In this document: positions 1 through 5,893 of the stretch, piece by piece
Numbering within the stretch: position 1 is the first letter of the stretch
How the letters are laid out: each line of letters begins with the position of its first letter
Assembly: GCA_012735455.1 (NCBI GenBank)
Contig: JAAYHG010000303.1
Coordinates: 1-6,711 of the forward strand
Origin: Bacillota bacterium
Lineage (GTDB): Bacteria > Bacillota > DTU030 > DUMP01
DNA length: 6,711 bases
Reading direction: 5' to 3'
Position numbers and translations under genes: made by a program
The notes under the pieces: generated by a model
The model's database searches: none
What the model was told of the DNA's origin: nothing
Seen by the model: only the letters and a program-made list of their open reading frames with translations

Positions 1-904
1 AAGTTAGGGTGGTAAGTCGGGATGTCGGGTCGTTGGTTAATGTTAAAAACCTTGAGTTCGCCAGAGGTGAGATCCACTGAGTCAAAGCGCTCCTGAGAGT
101 ACTTGGCGATCTCCCGCGGGTTATGGCCCTCGGGGCGCAGTTCTGGGTTGGTTAGGGAGAAGGTGCGTGCGTATTCACGGCCGACACATCGAGTGCCCAA
201 GCCGAATACCAGGCGTACTACGCCATCTTCTTTCTTAATCCGTTCGGTCCAGCGCCGGTAGTTTTTGAAAAGCCGACGCCGGCTGTTTCGGGATAAAAAT
301 ATCCACCGCGGTCTTTACCGACCAATCGTTGTATAAGGACAGCCATCTTATCGCCATGGAGTCCGTGTTTGCGACGGTACTCAACGGCATTGGGCGCGAA
401 AGTGCTGGCCAAGACGCGTTTCACCGCTTGTTCCAGAGCGGCCAGACGGGTTTCAAGGTCGCCCCGATTAGAGACAAAGGTAGTCAAGTATTTTCCTGCA
501 AAGGAGTACTTGAGGTTGTCTTCTAAGAGCGAAGAGGAACGCACTGCCAGGGGGCAGTCAAATTCTCTAAGCAGGTGACCCAGTCTTTCGCGCACCTCAA
601 CTGAGAAGGAGCCGCGCAGGAAAGCGGCCTCAATCTCGGTGTAATCGCGTCCGCTTTCTGCAAAACCCTGTAAGTCATTAATTGCCAGGAATGCGTCAAA
701 GACGCCAGTGGCCAGGAAGTAACTTTCTGGGATGGACACCTGTGTGAGAATTGGATTGGAACTCTGGAGCAGGATCTCATGGGCAAAGAGCAGTCCGCGT
801 GCCTTGCCGCCTACTTTACCTTCGCCAATAGTGCGAGAACTGTAGAACGGAGTTTTGCTTGGATTAAAGGAGAGAAAGGTTGCAATGCGGCCTGCATCCG
901 GCAT
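1..904 (-). pseudogene. PEP/pyruvate-binding ATP-grasp protein (pyruvate phosphate dikinase-like), 5' part, frameshifted
   Basis: The product resembles the N-terminal nucleotide-binding domain of the PEP synthase/pyruvate phosphate dikinase family, whose members transfer phosphate between ATP and pyruvate through a phosphohistidine. Seen here: GGKARG at residues 32-37, VRSSSLLED at 121-129, FAGKYLT at 135-141 and RGGYFYPETAGVGF at 199-212, in family order. The ATG at 904 is preceded by GGGAGG (918-913) at good spacing. The reading frame breaks after Lys214: continuing in frame gives 14 unrelated residues and a TAG at 218-220, whereas adding one A to the A5 run (plus-strand T5, 262-266) restores a family-like continuation (NYRRWTERIKKEDG, then VVRLVFGLGTR and GREYARTFSLTNPEL) that stays open to position 1. 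The phosphohistidine and PEP-binding parts lie outside the window, so the exact enzyme or a non-catalytic role cannot be decided. Whether the break is real or a homopolymer error is unknown. Confidence 0.85.
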
Positions 905-942
905 AGCCAGTGCCTCCCATCGGGCAGGGTTTTTTATAGTCT

Positions 943-951
943 ATTATAGCA
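943..951 (-). promoter_or_regulatory. Extended -10 promoter of the dikinase-like gene
   Basis: On the minus strand the sequence TGCTATAAT is a perfect TATAAT with the TGN extension. It lies about 40 bases upstream of the ATG at 904, leaving a short leader that contains the GGGAGG site. The -35 hexamer at 17-base spacing (TTTCTA) is poor, which is usual for extended -10 promoters. Confidence 0.6.
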
Positions 952-1005
952 TAGGTGTAACAGCGTAGAAACAAAAACTGAAACTCCGGTTTGCGTCGTT
1001 GGTAG

Positions 1006-1034
1006 TTGCGTTACCGGGCCTATTCTGATATAAT
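1006..1034 (+). promoter_or_regulatory. SigA-type promoter for the riboswitch-cation exporter transcript
   Basis: TTGCGT (1006-1011), a 17-base spacer and TATAAT (1029-1034) form a good housekeeping promoter. The -10 is preceded by TGA, giving an extended -10. Transcription would start near 1041, exactly where the structured leader begins, which supports both calls. It diverges from the promoter at 943-951. Confidence 0.7.
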
Positions 1035-1040
1035 TCAAAA

Positions 1041-1133
1041 CAGATCAGGCAACCAACTAGAATGTGTGGTTAGCCGGGCACCTTGGGTGCAGCAAGTGGA
1101 ACACTTGTGGGACTAAAAAGCTCCACAAGTGTT
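1041..1133 (+). promoter_or_regulatory. NiCo (czcD-type) metal riboswitch aptamer
   Basis: This leader of a cation exporter gene has the look of the NiCo riboswitch, a four-way-junction RNA that binds Co2+/Ni2+ (Fe2+ has also been proposed as ligand) and sits before czcD-like genes in Firmicutes. Visible helices: AACCA/TGGTT (1051-1055 with 1067-1071), GCACC/GGTGC (1078-1082 with 1086-1090) and CAAGTG/CACTTG (1093-1098 with 1102-1107), joined by short purine-rich linkers such as CAGGC, TAGCCGGG and GGGACTAAA that match the conserved junction strands as I remember them. The outer P1 helix was not resolved by eye. The 3' arm of the last hairpin is also the 5' arm of the terminator that follows, so folding of the aptamer would block termination and turn the exporter on. 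The class rests on remembered consensus plus gene context; the competing hairpins are seen directly. Confidence 0.75.
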
Positions 1134-1138
1134 TTTTT
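1101..1138 (+). terminator. Regulated intrinsic terminator of the metal riboswitch
   Basis: ACACTTGTGG (1101-1110) pairs perfectly with CCACAAGTGT (1123-1132), with a 12-base loop, and is followed by seven T (1132-1138). It ends 40 bases before the exporter start, so it can only be an attenuator. Its 5' arm shares CACTTG (1102-1107) with the last aptamer hairpin, so the two structures are mutually exclusive. Confidence 0.88.
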
Positions 1139-1177
1139 CAGTGCTTGGGTAACCTTAAAAGGGAAAGGAGAAAGGCT

Positions 1178-2143
1178 ATGATCCGCCGACTTACCGACTG
1201 GTTATTGGCGCGTTTTATCCACGGGGAAACTAACCCGGCGGATCCGGAAGTTAGAGCCAAGTATGGTTTTTTTGAGGGCTGGTTTAGCATCATTGGCAAC
1301 CTGCTATTGTCTGCCGTCAAGTTCTTTCTAGGTTATGCCTTAAACAGTGTTTCTTTACTGGCAGATGCTGTGCACACCTTGTCCGATGTTATTACCTCGG
1401 CTGTTGTTATAGTGGGTTTTCATACGGCGCGCAAGAGTCCCGACAAAGAGCATCCTTTTGGTCACGGCAGGATAGAATTTGTTGCGACGCTAGTGATAGC
1501 TCTCTTGCTGGCCTTGGTGGGAGTGGAATTTGCGCGCAGTTCCATTAGCAGGCTTCTCCATGGGAACAATGTCAGTGGCAGTGTTCTGGCTGGAGTGATC
1601 ATGCTATTTTCGGGAGTGGCTAAAGAGGTTATGGCGCGCATTGCTGTGGACTTGGGCCAGCGTTCTGCCTCCTCCGCTATCCTGGCCGATGCTTGGCATC
1701 ACAGGAGCGATGCAATAGCATCCTTCTTGGTGGCCATAGCTATGATTGCTGCGAGATATGGGTACCCTAGCGTAGACGCTGTGTTTGGCCTTATTGTATC
1801 GGGTCTCATCATCTACACTGCTTGGCAGCTGGGCTGTTCTGCGGGCAGCATTCTGATGGGCGAAGCCCCAACACCCGATCTGGTAGAGGAGATTGTTGCT
1901 CTGGCCTTGGGTGTAGAGGGAGTACTGGGAGTGCATGATGTCGCCGTGCACGACTATGGCGCTCTTAAGGCCGTTTCACTCCACATTGTTGTTGATCAGG
2001 ATGTTAGTTTTGCCTGGGCCCACCAGCTGGCTGTGCTGGTGGAAGGCGAGATTCGTACCAGGATTGGGGGCACTGTGGTTGTTCATGTGGATCCCACGGA
2101 TGTCGATGAAGACCATGATGCTCTTCTGCTACAGGCCAAGTGA
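1178..2143 (+). CDS. Cation diffusion facilitator (CDF) family metal exporter
   Basis: A 321-residue inner-membrane protein of the CDF family, which exports divalent metal ions in exchange for protons. Membrane segments are seen at about residues 34-52, 71-83, 102-117, 134-149, 179-193 and 201-217. The transport-site motifs are present: H66-TLS-D70 in TM2 and H174-HRS-D178 in TM5. DKEHPFGHG (89-97) in the loop after TM2 provides further metal-binding histidines. The C-terminal cytoplasmic dimerisation domain (about 232-306) carries the usual GVHDVAVHDYG and VVHVDP stretches. ATG 1178 is chosen because GGGAAAGGAG (1161-1170) precedes it; the in-frame ATG at 1064 lies inside the riboswitch leader, upstream of the terminator, and is not a real start. 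HxxxD in both helices fits Zn/Co/Ni/Fe-type members; the riboswitch points to Ni/Co or Fe(II). Substrate is inferred from context, not from the protein alone. Confidence 0.92.
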   Translation: MIRRLTDWLLARFIHGETNPADPEVRAKYGFFEGWFSIIGNLLLSAVKFFLGYALNSVSLLADAVHTLSDVITSAVVIVGFHTARKSPDKEHPFGHGRIEFVATLVIALLLALVGVEFARSSISRLLHGNNVSGSVLAGVIMLFSGVAKEVMARIAVDLGQRSASSAILADAWHHRSDAIASFLVAIAMIAARYGYPSVDAVFGLIVSGLIIYTAWQLGCSAGSILMGEAPTPDLVEEIVALALGVEGVLGVHDVAVHDYGALKAVSLHIVVDQDVSFAWAHQLAVLVEGEIRTRIGGTVVVHVDPTDVDEDHDALLLQAK

Positions 2144-2197
2144 CTACTTCTTTAGAACCGGGCCGTGGGGAGAAAAAACTTGCTGAGGAAAGAGGAT

Positions 2198-2226
2198 TTT
2201 GCAGCACAGGTTAGAATCTATATACT
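2198..2226 (+). promoter_or_regulatory. Possible SigA promoter of the ferredoxin gene
   Basis: TTTGCA (2198-2203, four of six consensus bases), 17-base spacer and TATACT (2221-2226, five of six). It sits in the 160-base gap between the exporter and the ferredoxin. No clear terminator follows the exporter, so read-through from the riboswitch transcript is also possible. Confidence 0.45.
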
Positions 2227-2237
2227 GGTTATTAAGG

Positions 2238-2270
2238 ACGGAGCCTGGCGGAGTTGCATGCTGGTTCCGT
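2238..2270 (+). other. Hairpin in the ferredoxin 5' leader
   Basis: ACGGAGCC (2238-2245) can pair with GGTTCCGT (2263-2270), eight pairs including one G-U, with a 17-base loop. It lacks a following T run, so it is not a terminator. It could stabilise the mRNA; no known riboswitch class is recognised. Confidence 0.3.
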
Positions 2271-2303
2271 TTCTGGTAACAATTTGAGATGGAGGTGACG
2301 GAT

Positions 2304-2471
2304 ATGGCTTACAAGATCGGAGAAGAGTGTATTGCTTGCGGTGCTTGCCAACCGGAGTGCCCGGTAGAGGCTATCAGCGAGGGCGACATCTACGTTATCG
2401 ATGCGGAGAAATGCATTGATTGCGGCTCCTGTGCCGATGTTTGCCCGGTGGGTGCACCGAAACCCGAATAA
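2304..2471 (+). CDS. 2[4Fe-4S] clostridial-type ferredoxin
   Basis: A 55-residue cytoplasmic electron carrier. Two complete cluster motifs are present: C9-IA-C12-GA-C15-QPE-C19-P and C37-ID-C40-GS-C43-ADV-C47-P, all eight cysteines intact, each motif ending in the CP that lets the fourth cysteine ligate the opposite cluster. Length and acidic composition match the classic low-potential ferredoxins of Clostridia, which serve hydrogenases, pyruvate:ferredoxin oxidoreductase, CO dehydrogenase and similar enzymes. ATG 2304 is preferred over the in-frame ATG 2289 because GGAGGTG (2291-2297) stands six bases before it and would otherwise be inside the coding region; MAYKI is also the standard N-terminus. 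It is closed by a strong terminator at 2484-2516. Its specific redox partner cannot be told from here. Confidence 0.95.
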   Translation: MAYKIGEECIACGACQPECPVEAISEGDIYVIDAEKCIDCGSCADVCPVGAPKPE

Positions 2472-2483
2472 GTCCTCGTGAGC

Positions 2484-2516
2484 AAAGGAGCGCCGGATTA
2501 TTCCGGCGCTCCTTTT
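2484..2516 (+). terminator. Intrinsic terminator after ferredoxin, possibly bidirectional
   Basis: GGAGCGCCGGA (2487-2497) and TCCGGCGCTCC (2502-2512) form a perfect 11-bp GC-rich stem with a TTAT loop, extended by AAA/TTT (2484-2486 with 2513-2515) and followed by TTTT. It lies between convergent genes and could also stop the minus-strand transporter transcript, though the T run on that strand is only three bases. Confidence 0.93.
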
Positions 2517-2543
2517 ATAACGTTAATGGTATATCCATTGGTT

Positions 2544-3047
2544 CTAGTGGGGAAGAGGTCCTCGAGCTTTGATCAAGCCGCTTACCTTTAGGCTTGCGAC
2601 CACCGCCAAGGCGATGGTAGCATCTACTAGATGGTGTAAGAACGTACCCACCCCGACAATGATCAAGGCCTCGTAAGAAGTAAAGCCAAAGTGCAGGACC
2701 ACCAGGGCTTCAAACACGCTGTGGAGCGGAGCGGTAAAAAGGAGAGCAAATCTAAAGCTCCTCCCCTGCTGAACAAGCATCGCACCAATCGCACCGACCA
2801 ACATATGAACAGCCGCCCGGGCGGCAACCACAGGGCCGAGCACGAGGAGAAAACCGAGGGCAGAGCCAACCCCCACCATGGCGGCCACCGCTGGTCCCGC
2901 CAGCATGGCTAACAGTACAGGAACGTGGGAGGTTAGGGTTGCTGAAAATGGCGGCAGATAGACGCGCAGGTAACCGCCAAAGGCAATTGGGATAATGAGT
3001 GCTAAAGCTGTAAGTATGGAGCCATAAACAAGATCGCGAATTCGCAC
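2544..3047 (-). CDS. ECF transporter S component, probable niacin transporter
   Basis: A 167-residue, very hydrophobic protein with about six membrane helices (roughly residues 8-25, 40-55, 56-72, 75-92, 99-118 and 126-152), the size and topology of substrate-binding S components of energy-coupling factor vitamin transporters. The stretch TSHVPVLLAMLAGP (39-52) and the following glycine-rich helix resemble NiaX-like members. The shared EcfA/EcfA'/EcfT energising module is not in the window and would be encoded elsewhere. Substrate is inferred mainly from the adjacent niaR-type repressor and the operator-like palindrome in its promoter, so niacin is likely but not proven; another vitamin is possible. 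The start is GTG at 3047, with GGGAAGGGG about ten bases upstream; the nearby ATG at 3057 is in another frame. Confidence 0.75.
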   Translation of the reverse strand: MRIRDLVYGSILTALALIIPIAFGGYLRVYLPPFSATLTSHVPVLLAMLAGPAVAAMVGVGSALGFLLVLGPVVAARAAVHMLVGAIGAMLVQQGRSFRFALLFTAPLHSVFEALVVLHFGFTSYEALIIVGVGTFLHHLVDATIALAVVASLKVSGLIKARGPLPH

Positions 3048-3091
3048 TGGGTTGCATCCCCTTCCCTCGTTAGGAGGAATCTTCTACGGCC

Positions 3092-3120
3092 ATTCTACGA
3101 GAGGCGGGCTGTCTTGTCAA
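3092..3120 (-). promoter_or_regulatory. Strong SigA promoter of the S component gene
   Basis: On the minus strand, TTGACA (3120-3115, perfect), a 17-base spacer and TAGAAT (3097-3092, five of six). Transcription would start near 3085, about 40 bases before the GTG at 3047. It shows the transporter has its own promoter, separate from the upstream repressor gene. Confidence 0.8.
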
Positions 3121-3125
3121 GTGTA
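3109..3125 (-). promoter_or_regulatory. Putative NiaR operator overlapping the -35 box
   Basis: The perfect 9-base inverted repeat CTTGACAAG (minus strand, 3121-3113) contains most of the -35 hexamer and is flanked by ACA-type bases, giving ACTTGACAAGACAG. As I remember them, NiaR sites in Firmicutes contain a TGTCTTGACA-like core, which this resembles. Binding here would block RNA polymerase directly, fitting repression of niacin uptake when niacin is plentiful. The match to the motif is from memory. Confidence 0.5.
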
Positions 3126-3143
3126 AAGTCAGAAGTCAATCTT

Positions 3144-3656
3144 TCAGTCCAAGAGAAAACCTAGTTGGCGCAGTGCATCTTCTGCCCGTTTCAAGGCGGT
3201 AGCGGAAGGTGCTTGTAGCGTGTGCAGGTGCACACCTCCGGTCAAACTAGAAAGCAGCTGGGCTTCTTGGTTTTCATACTGTTCAACAAACCTTTCCACG
3301 TCAGCAGGGGTTTGCAGTAGCAGTAGGCCGCGTATTTCACCATAGAGTGGGTGTTCCACAATCACATCTACAACCCTACAGCCGGATTCAACCATGGCCA
3401 AGAGTTCAGCTCTTGTCTGATGGGCCTGGTGGCGACAGGCCACACGCTTAGCAAGGAAGGATGGTTTACCGCTTTCGCCGTGCAGGTAGCCTTGCGACGT
3501 GGCCACGATGTCGGCACCGTGTGCTCTAAGGAGCGCAATATCCTGCACAATTACCTGGCGGCTTACACCAAACAGGGCAGCCAGCTCGTTTCCTGTTACA
3601 GGTTCCTTCCTTTGTCGCAGCACATCCAGAACAGCCTCACGCCGTTTTTTACTCAA
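3144..3656 (-). CDS. niaR: Niacin-responsive transcriptional repressor, HTH plus 3H domain
   Basis: A 170-residue cytoplasmic regulator. The N-terminal winged helix-turn-helix covers about residues 5-58 (TGNELAALFGVSRQVIVQDI at 21-40). The C-terminal 3H domain (about 70-168) shows its three conserved histidine motifs: C74-R-H76, E101-H102-PLYG and G141-V-H143-L-H145-T. By analogy with the Thermotoga NiaR structure, H76, E84, H143 and H145 are the probable metal ligands near the nicotinate pocket. The family represses NAD synthesis or niacin uptake genes when niacin binds. The start is TTG at 3656 because GGGAGGG lies six bases upstream. It is followed at 96 bases by the S component it probably controls. 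No equally clear operator was seen before its own start, so autoregulation is not indicated. Confidence 0.9.
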   Translation of the reverse strand: MSKKRREAVLDVLRQRKEPVTGNELAALFGVSRQVIVQDIALLRAHGADIVATSQGYLHGESGKPSFLAKRVACRHQAHQTRAELLAMVESGCRVVDVIVEHPLYGEIRGLLLLQTPADVERFVEQYENQEAQLLSSLTGGVHLHTLQAPSATALKRAEDALRQLGFLLD

Positions 3657-3775
3657 AGTAATCCCTCCCGGATAAGAAGTATTCCCTGCTTTTCCGCGTT
3701 GTTCCTGCTAAAACGAAATTTGGACCGTAAGAGATGATGGTCAAACTGGCAATATTAATAGCGAGAGGTGATTAC

Positions 3776-3997
3776 ATGGCACGGCGCAGAAGGCCGAAGT
3801 ATGAAGCGGCGGAAGATGGCCTGGAAGAACTCAAGTACGAGGTAGCGGAGGACCTGCAGCTGGAAGATAATATCCAGGAAGAAGGGTGGGAAAACATGAC
3901 CACCCGAGAAGTGGGCAAGATCGGTGGTAACATGGTCAAAAAGATGATCCGCTTTGCAGAGAAAGAGATGGATCGCACTGGTGCGAAACCGGAATAG
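3776..3997 (+). CDS. Small acid-soluble spore protein, SspF-like
   Basis: A 73-residue protein of the alpha/beta-type SASP family, DNA-binding proteins made in the forespore that coat and protect spore DNA and are degraded on germination. It begins MARRRR, as SspF proteins begin with an arginine-rich stretch. LKYEVAEDL (19-27) corresponds to the first conserved segment where the germination protease cuts. EEGWENMTTRE (35-45) matches the GW segment typical of the SspF branch, and GGNMVKKMIRFAEKEM (50-65) is the C-terminal DNA-binding helix. Compared with Bacillus SspF it has roughly ten extra residues near the N-terminus (PKYEAAEDGLEE). ATG 3776 is preferred over ATG 3734 because AGAGGTG stands five bases before it. 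A SigG promoter is expected, but none could be assigned with confidence in the 119-base gap upstream. Confidence 0.88.
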   Translation: MARRRRPKYEAAEDGLEELKYEVAEDLQLEDNIQEEGWENMTTREVGKIGGNMVKKMIRFAEKEMDRTGAKPE

Positions 3998-4000
3998 ACA

Positions 4001-4026
4001 AAGCCCCGGGTGCCGGGGCTTATCTT
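4001..4026 (+). terminator. Intrinsic terminator after the spore protein gene
   Basis: AAGCCCCGG (4001-4009) pairs perfectly with CCGGGGCTT (4013-4021), three-base loop, followed by the weak T-rich ATCTT. It starts four bases after the stop codon, so the spore protein gene is probably monocistronic. Confidence 0.8.
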
Positions 4027-4033
4027 GTGCTTA

Positions 4034-4057
4034 ATTACACAGTAACTTTTTTGTAAT
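4034..4057. repeat. Inverted repeat upstream of the lipoprotein gene
   Basis: ATTACA (4034-4039) and TGTAAT (4052-4057) are perfect inverted copies separated by 12 bases. They lie just upstream of a possible -10 (TATACT, 4068-4073) and could be an operator. The arms are short and AT-rich, so chance is not excluded. Confidence 0.25.
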
Positions 4058-4067
4058 CTATGCGTCT

Positions 4068-4073
4068 TATACT
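4068..4073 (+). promoter_or_regulatory. Possible -10 box of the lipoprotein gene
   Basis: TATACT differs from consensus at one base and stands 28 bases before the start at 4102. No acceptable -35 is found at 16-18 bases, so it may need an activator, use another sigma factor, or not be real. Confidence 0.35.
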
Positions 4074-4101
4074 TTGAGTAGGGAATTGGGGAGGAGACGC
4101 T

Positions 4102-5751
4102 ATGGGATTTGGCCGAAATCTGATTTACATAGTCATAACCCTGCTATTGGTGCTGAGCTTAGCACTTGGTACAGTCGGATGTAGGTCTTCGGGTCCCATG
4201 ACGGACCCTGGCCATACTGAACCGTCCGTCTCATCCCCTGTTCCGGCTCAGGATGAACCAGGAATGACAGTGCCTTCTCAAGGGGGCGATTCGACACAAG
4301 AGCCGAACGAGGATGAGACAGGGCCAGAGCCAGGCCCAAATCAAGGCGGAGATCATGAGAATCGCGAGCCGGTGGAGCTTCCGCGTGAAGAACTACCGCT
4401 GGCGGTAGAGCTTAAGATTAACGAAGACAAGACAACATTGGGGCCCTTTTTTGGTCTGCTACCGGAGCTGATGTGGTCGCCAGATGGAGAATACCTGGCA
4501 ATATATGGACAGGCCAGCGGTTATGGTCTATGGGTATGGGAGAGAGCTTCTAACCAGGTCCGCCGCCTGGCACAATTGGTGGAGCGAGGGAGCTACGGAA
4601 CAACAAGTATGAATTTGCTGGGTTGGAACCAGGAAGGGGACGCCCTGCTCTATGTCATTGATGGTGTACAGCCGCAGGGCAGCCATCTTGGCGAACGCGG
4701 TGTAGCGGTTATGTCGGTTACCTTGGATGGAAAGCGCCGAGAGGTGGCTTGGCTTCCGGGTGGATTTAGCCTCATCCGCGACCATTACTACTCTTCTGAA
4801 TCGGGTCGCCTGCTGGTACACCGCGGGTCTGATCTTTGGTCGGTGAATACCAGGAGTGGTGAGGCGGTGCGTCTAAGAGACGACCTCCCAACCTGGGATG
4901 GTCTTTTTGCTGTGCAGTTTTCGCCTACAGGAGAGAGCGTTGTTTTCCCTGAGACTGACCCTAGCCATCATGGTTTAGTGCTACTGGATGTGAATAGCGG
5001 CCGTGAGATTGTGATAGGTTTTCAAGGCGAGTACGCTTTTTACCCTGTTTGGTCACCTGATGGCAAAAAGCTGGCCTATCTTAGCGCCCGTGCAGAGGGG
5101 GAAAGCTTTGATTTTCAGATTGGTGAGGACGGTCCGTTGCCCCCAGCCACACGTCTTGCGGTGGTCACGCAGCAGGGCGAAGAATTGACTTCTTGGACCC
5201 CCCCGAGGAGCGAAAAAGCCGGGGCCCCTGTCTGGGACGAAGACAGCACCCGATTAGCTTTTCTCAGTGGTTCTCTCACTCAAGATACCTATGGTCTAAG
5301 CCAGGTCAGCTGGCGCCGGCTACTTTTGGGAAGCCTCGATGGAACACTGCAGGACTTGGGCATGGCCCAGGGAGATTGGATTACAGTGGCCGGCTTCGCA
5401 CCCTCAGGCCAAGAGGTAATCGTGTACCGCTATGAAGCGAGCGGGGGAGTGACGGTGTTGAGTTACGGTCCAAACCCTGATCAGTCAACCATTCTTGCCG
5501 CTGATGCAGTAGACGAACCTCTGATCTGGTGGGATGGACACTTGCTGTTGCCGCGGCTGTCGGCTCACGCCGCGGACAGCTTGGCCACACAGTTGTATCT
5601 TATCCGATCCGAGACGAAACCACAGGCCCTGACCCAAGGTGCGGGGTGGAAGAGTCGCCTGCCCCCTAGTGGACATTGGTTGGCTTACCTGAATGCCGAT
5701 AACCAAAACGCTCCCTATCCTATCCAGGTGGTCGTACAGCCTCTTCGCTAA
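4102..5751 (+). CDS. Secreted lipoprotein with TolB/PD40-type beta-propeller
   Basis: A 549-residue extracytoplasmic protein. Residues 1-26 form a signal peptide (basic start, hydrophobic core LIYIVITLLLVLSLALG) ending at TVG-C27, a lipobox with an unusual Thr at -3. Residues 28-95 are a low-complexity linker rich in Pro, Glu, Asp, Gly and Ser, likely a spacer from the membrane or wall. The rest is a propeller with seven recognisable strand motifs near 124-134 (MWSPDGEYLAI), 173-184, 271-282, 316-327 (VWSPDGKKLAYL), 377-388, 431-442 and 520-530. This fold usually serves binding or scaffolding; no catalytic residues are identifiable and the ligand is unknown. ATG 4102 follows GGGGAGGAG (4088-4096). 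Such lipoproteins are common and poorly characterised in Clostridia. It lies between spore-related genes, but a sporulation role is not shown. Confidence 0.85.
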   Translation: MGFGRNLIYIVITLLLVLSLALGTVGCRSSGPMTDPGHTEPSVSSPVPAQDEPGMTVPSQGGDSTQEPNEDETGPEPGPNQGGDHENREPVELPREELPLAVELKINEDKTTLGPFFGLLPELMWSPDGEYLAIYGQASGYGLWVWERASNQVRRLAQLVERGSYGTTSMNLLGWNQEGDALLYVIDGVQPQGSHLGERGVAVMSVTLDGKRREVAWLPGGFSLIRDHYYSSESGRLLVHRGSDLWSVNTRSGEAVRLRDDLPTWDGLFAVQFSPTGESVVFPETDPSHHGLVLLDVNSGREIVIGFQGEYAFYPVWSPDGKKLAYLSARAEGESFDFQIGEDGPLPPATRLAVVTQQGEELTSWTPPRSEKAGAPVWDEDSTRLAFLSGSLTQDTYGLSQVSWRRLLLGSLDGTLQDLGMAQGDWITVAGFAPSGQEVIVYRYEASGGVTVLSYGPNPDQSTILAADAVDEPLIWWDGHLLLPRLSAHAADSLATQLYLIRSETKPQALTQGAGWKSRLPPSGHWLAYLNADNQNAPYPIQVVVQPLR

Positions 5752-5830
5752 TCTTTTCTTGCCAAGTATCTCATTTAGGCAGTTTATGCCATGTAATAAC
5801 AACTTAATCTCAATTTTTGCATATTCTTGC

Positions 5831-5859
5831 TTGATTTTCCATTGAGCCCGTGCTATTAT
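5831..5859 (+). promoter_or_regulatory. SigA promoter of the Spo0E-like gene
   Basis: TTGATT (5831-5836), 17-base spacer and TATTAT (5854-5859), preceded by TGC as an extended -10. Transcription would begin near 5866 and run through a 28-base leader carrying the ribosome-binding site. No terminator was recognised between the lipoprotein stop at 5751 and this promoter. Confidence 0.65.
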
Positions 5860-5893
5860 AGGTGCGACGTCCAGGTGAGGGAGGAAGTTAGTC

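Noticed and set aside
1064..1177. In-frame N-terminal extension of the exporter from ATG 1064
   Set aside because: It would translate the riboswitch and its terminator, has no ribosome-binding site, and gives 38 residues unlike any CDF N-terminus. GGGAAAGGAG precedes ATG 1178.
1604..1951. Minus-strand open frame of 115 codons inside the exporter gene
   Set aside because: It is antisense to a clearly conserved CDF gene, has no ribosome-binding site and no recognisable protein features.
3750..3757. CAATATTA as a SigG -10 for the spore protein gene
   Set aside because: It lies almost on top of the ribosome-binding site, leaving hardly any leader, and no SigG-like -35 is found at proper spacing.
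3734..3775. Upstream ATG 3734 as start of the spore protein
   Set aside because: It would place the AGAGGTG ribosome-binding site inside the coding region and add residues not seen in SspF proteins.
5752..5830. Terminator after the lipoprotein gene
   Set aside because: Only a four-pair GGCA/TGCC hairpin (within 5777-5790) is present, with no T run after it.
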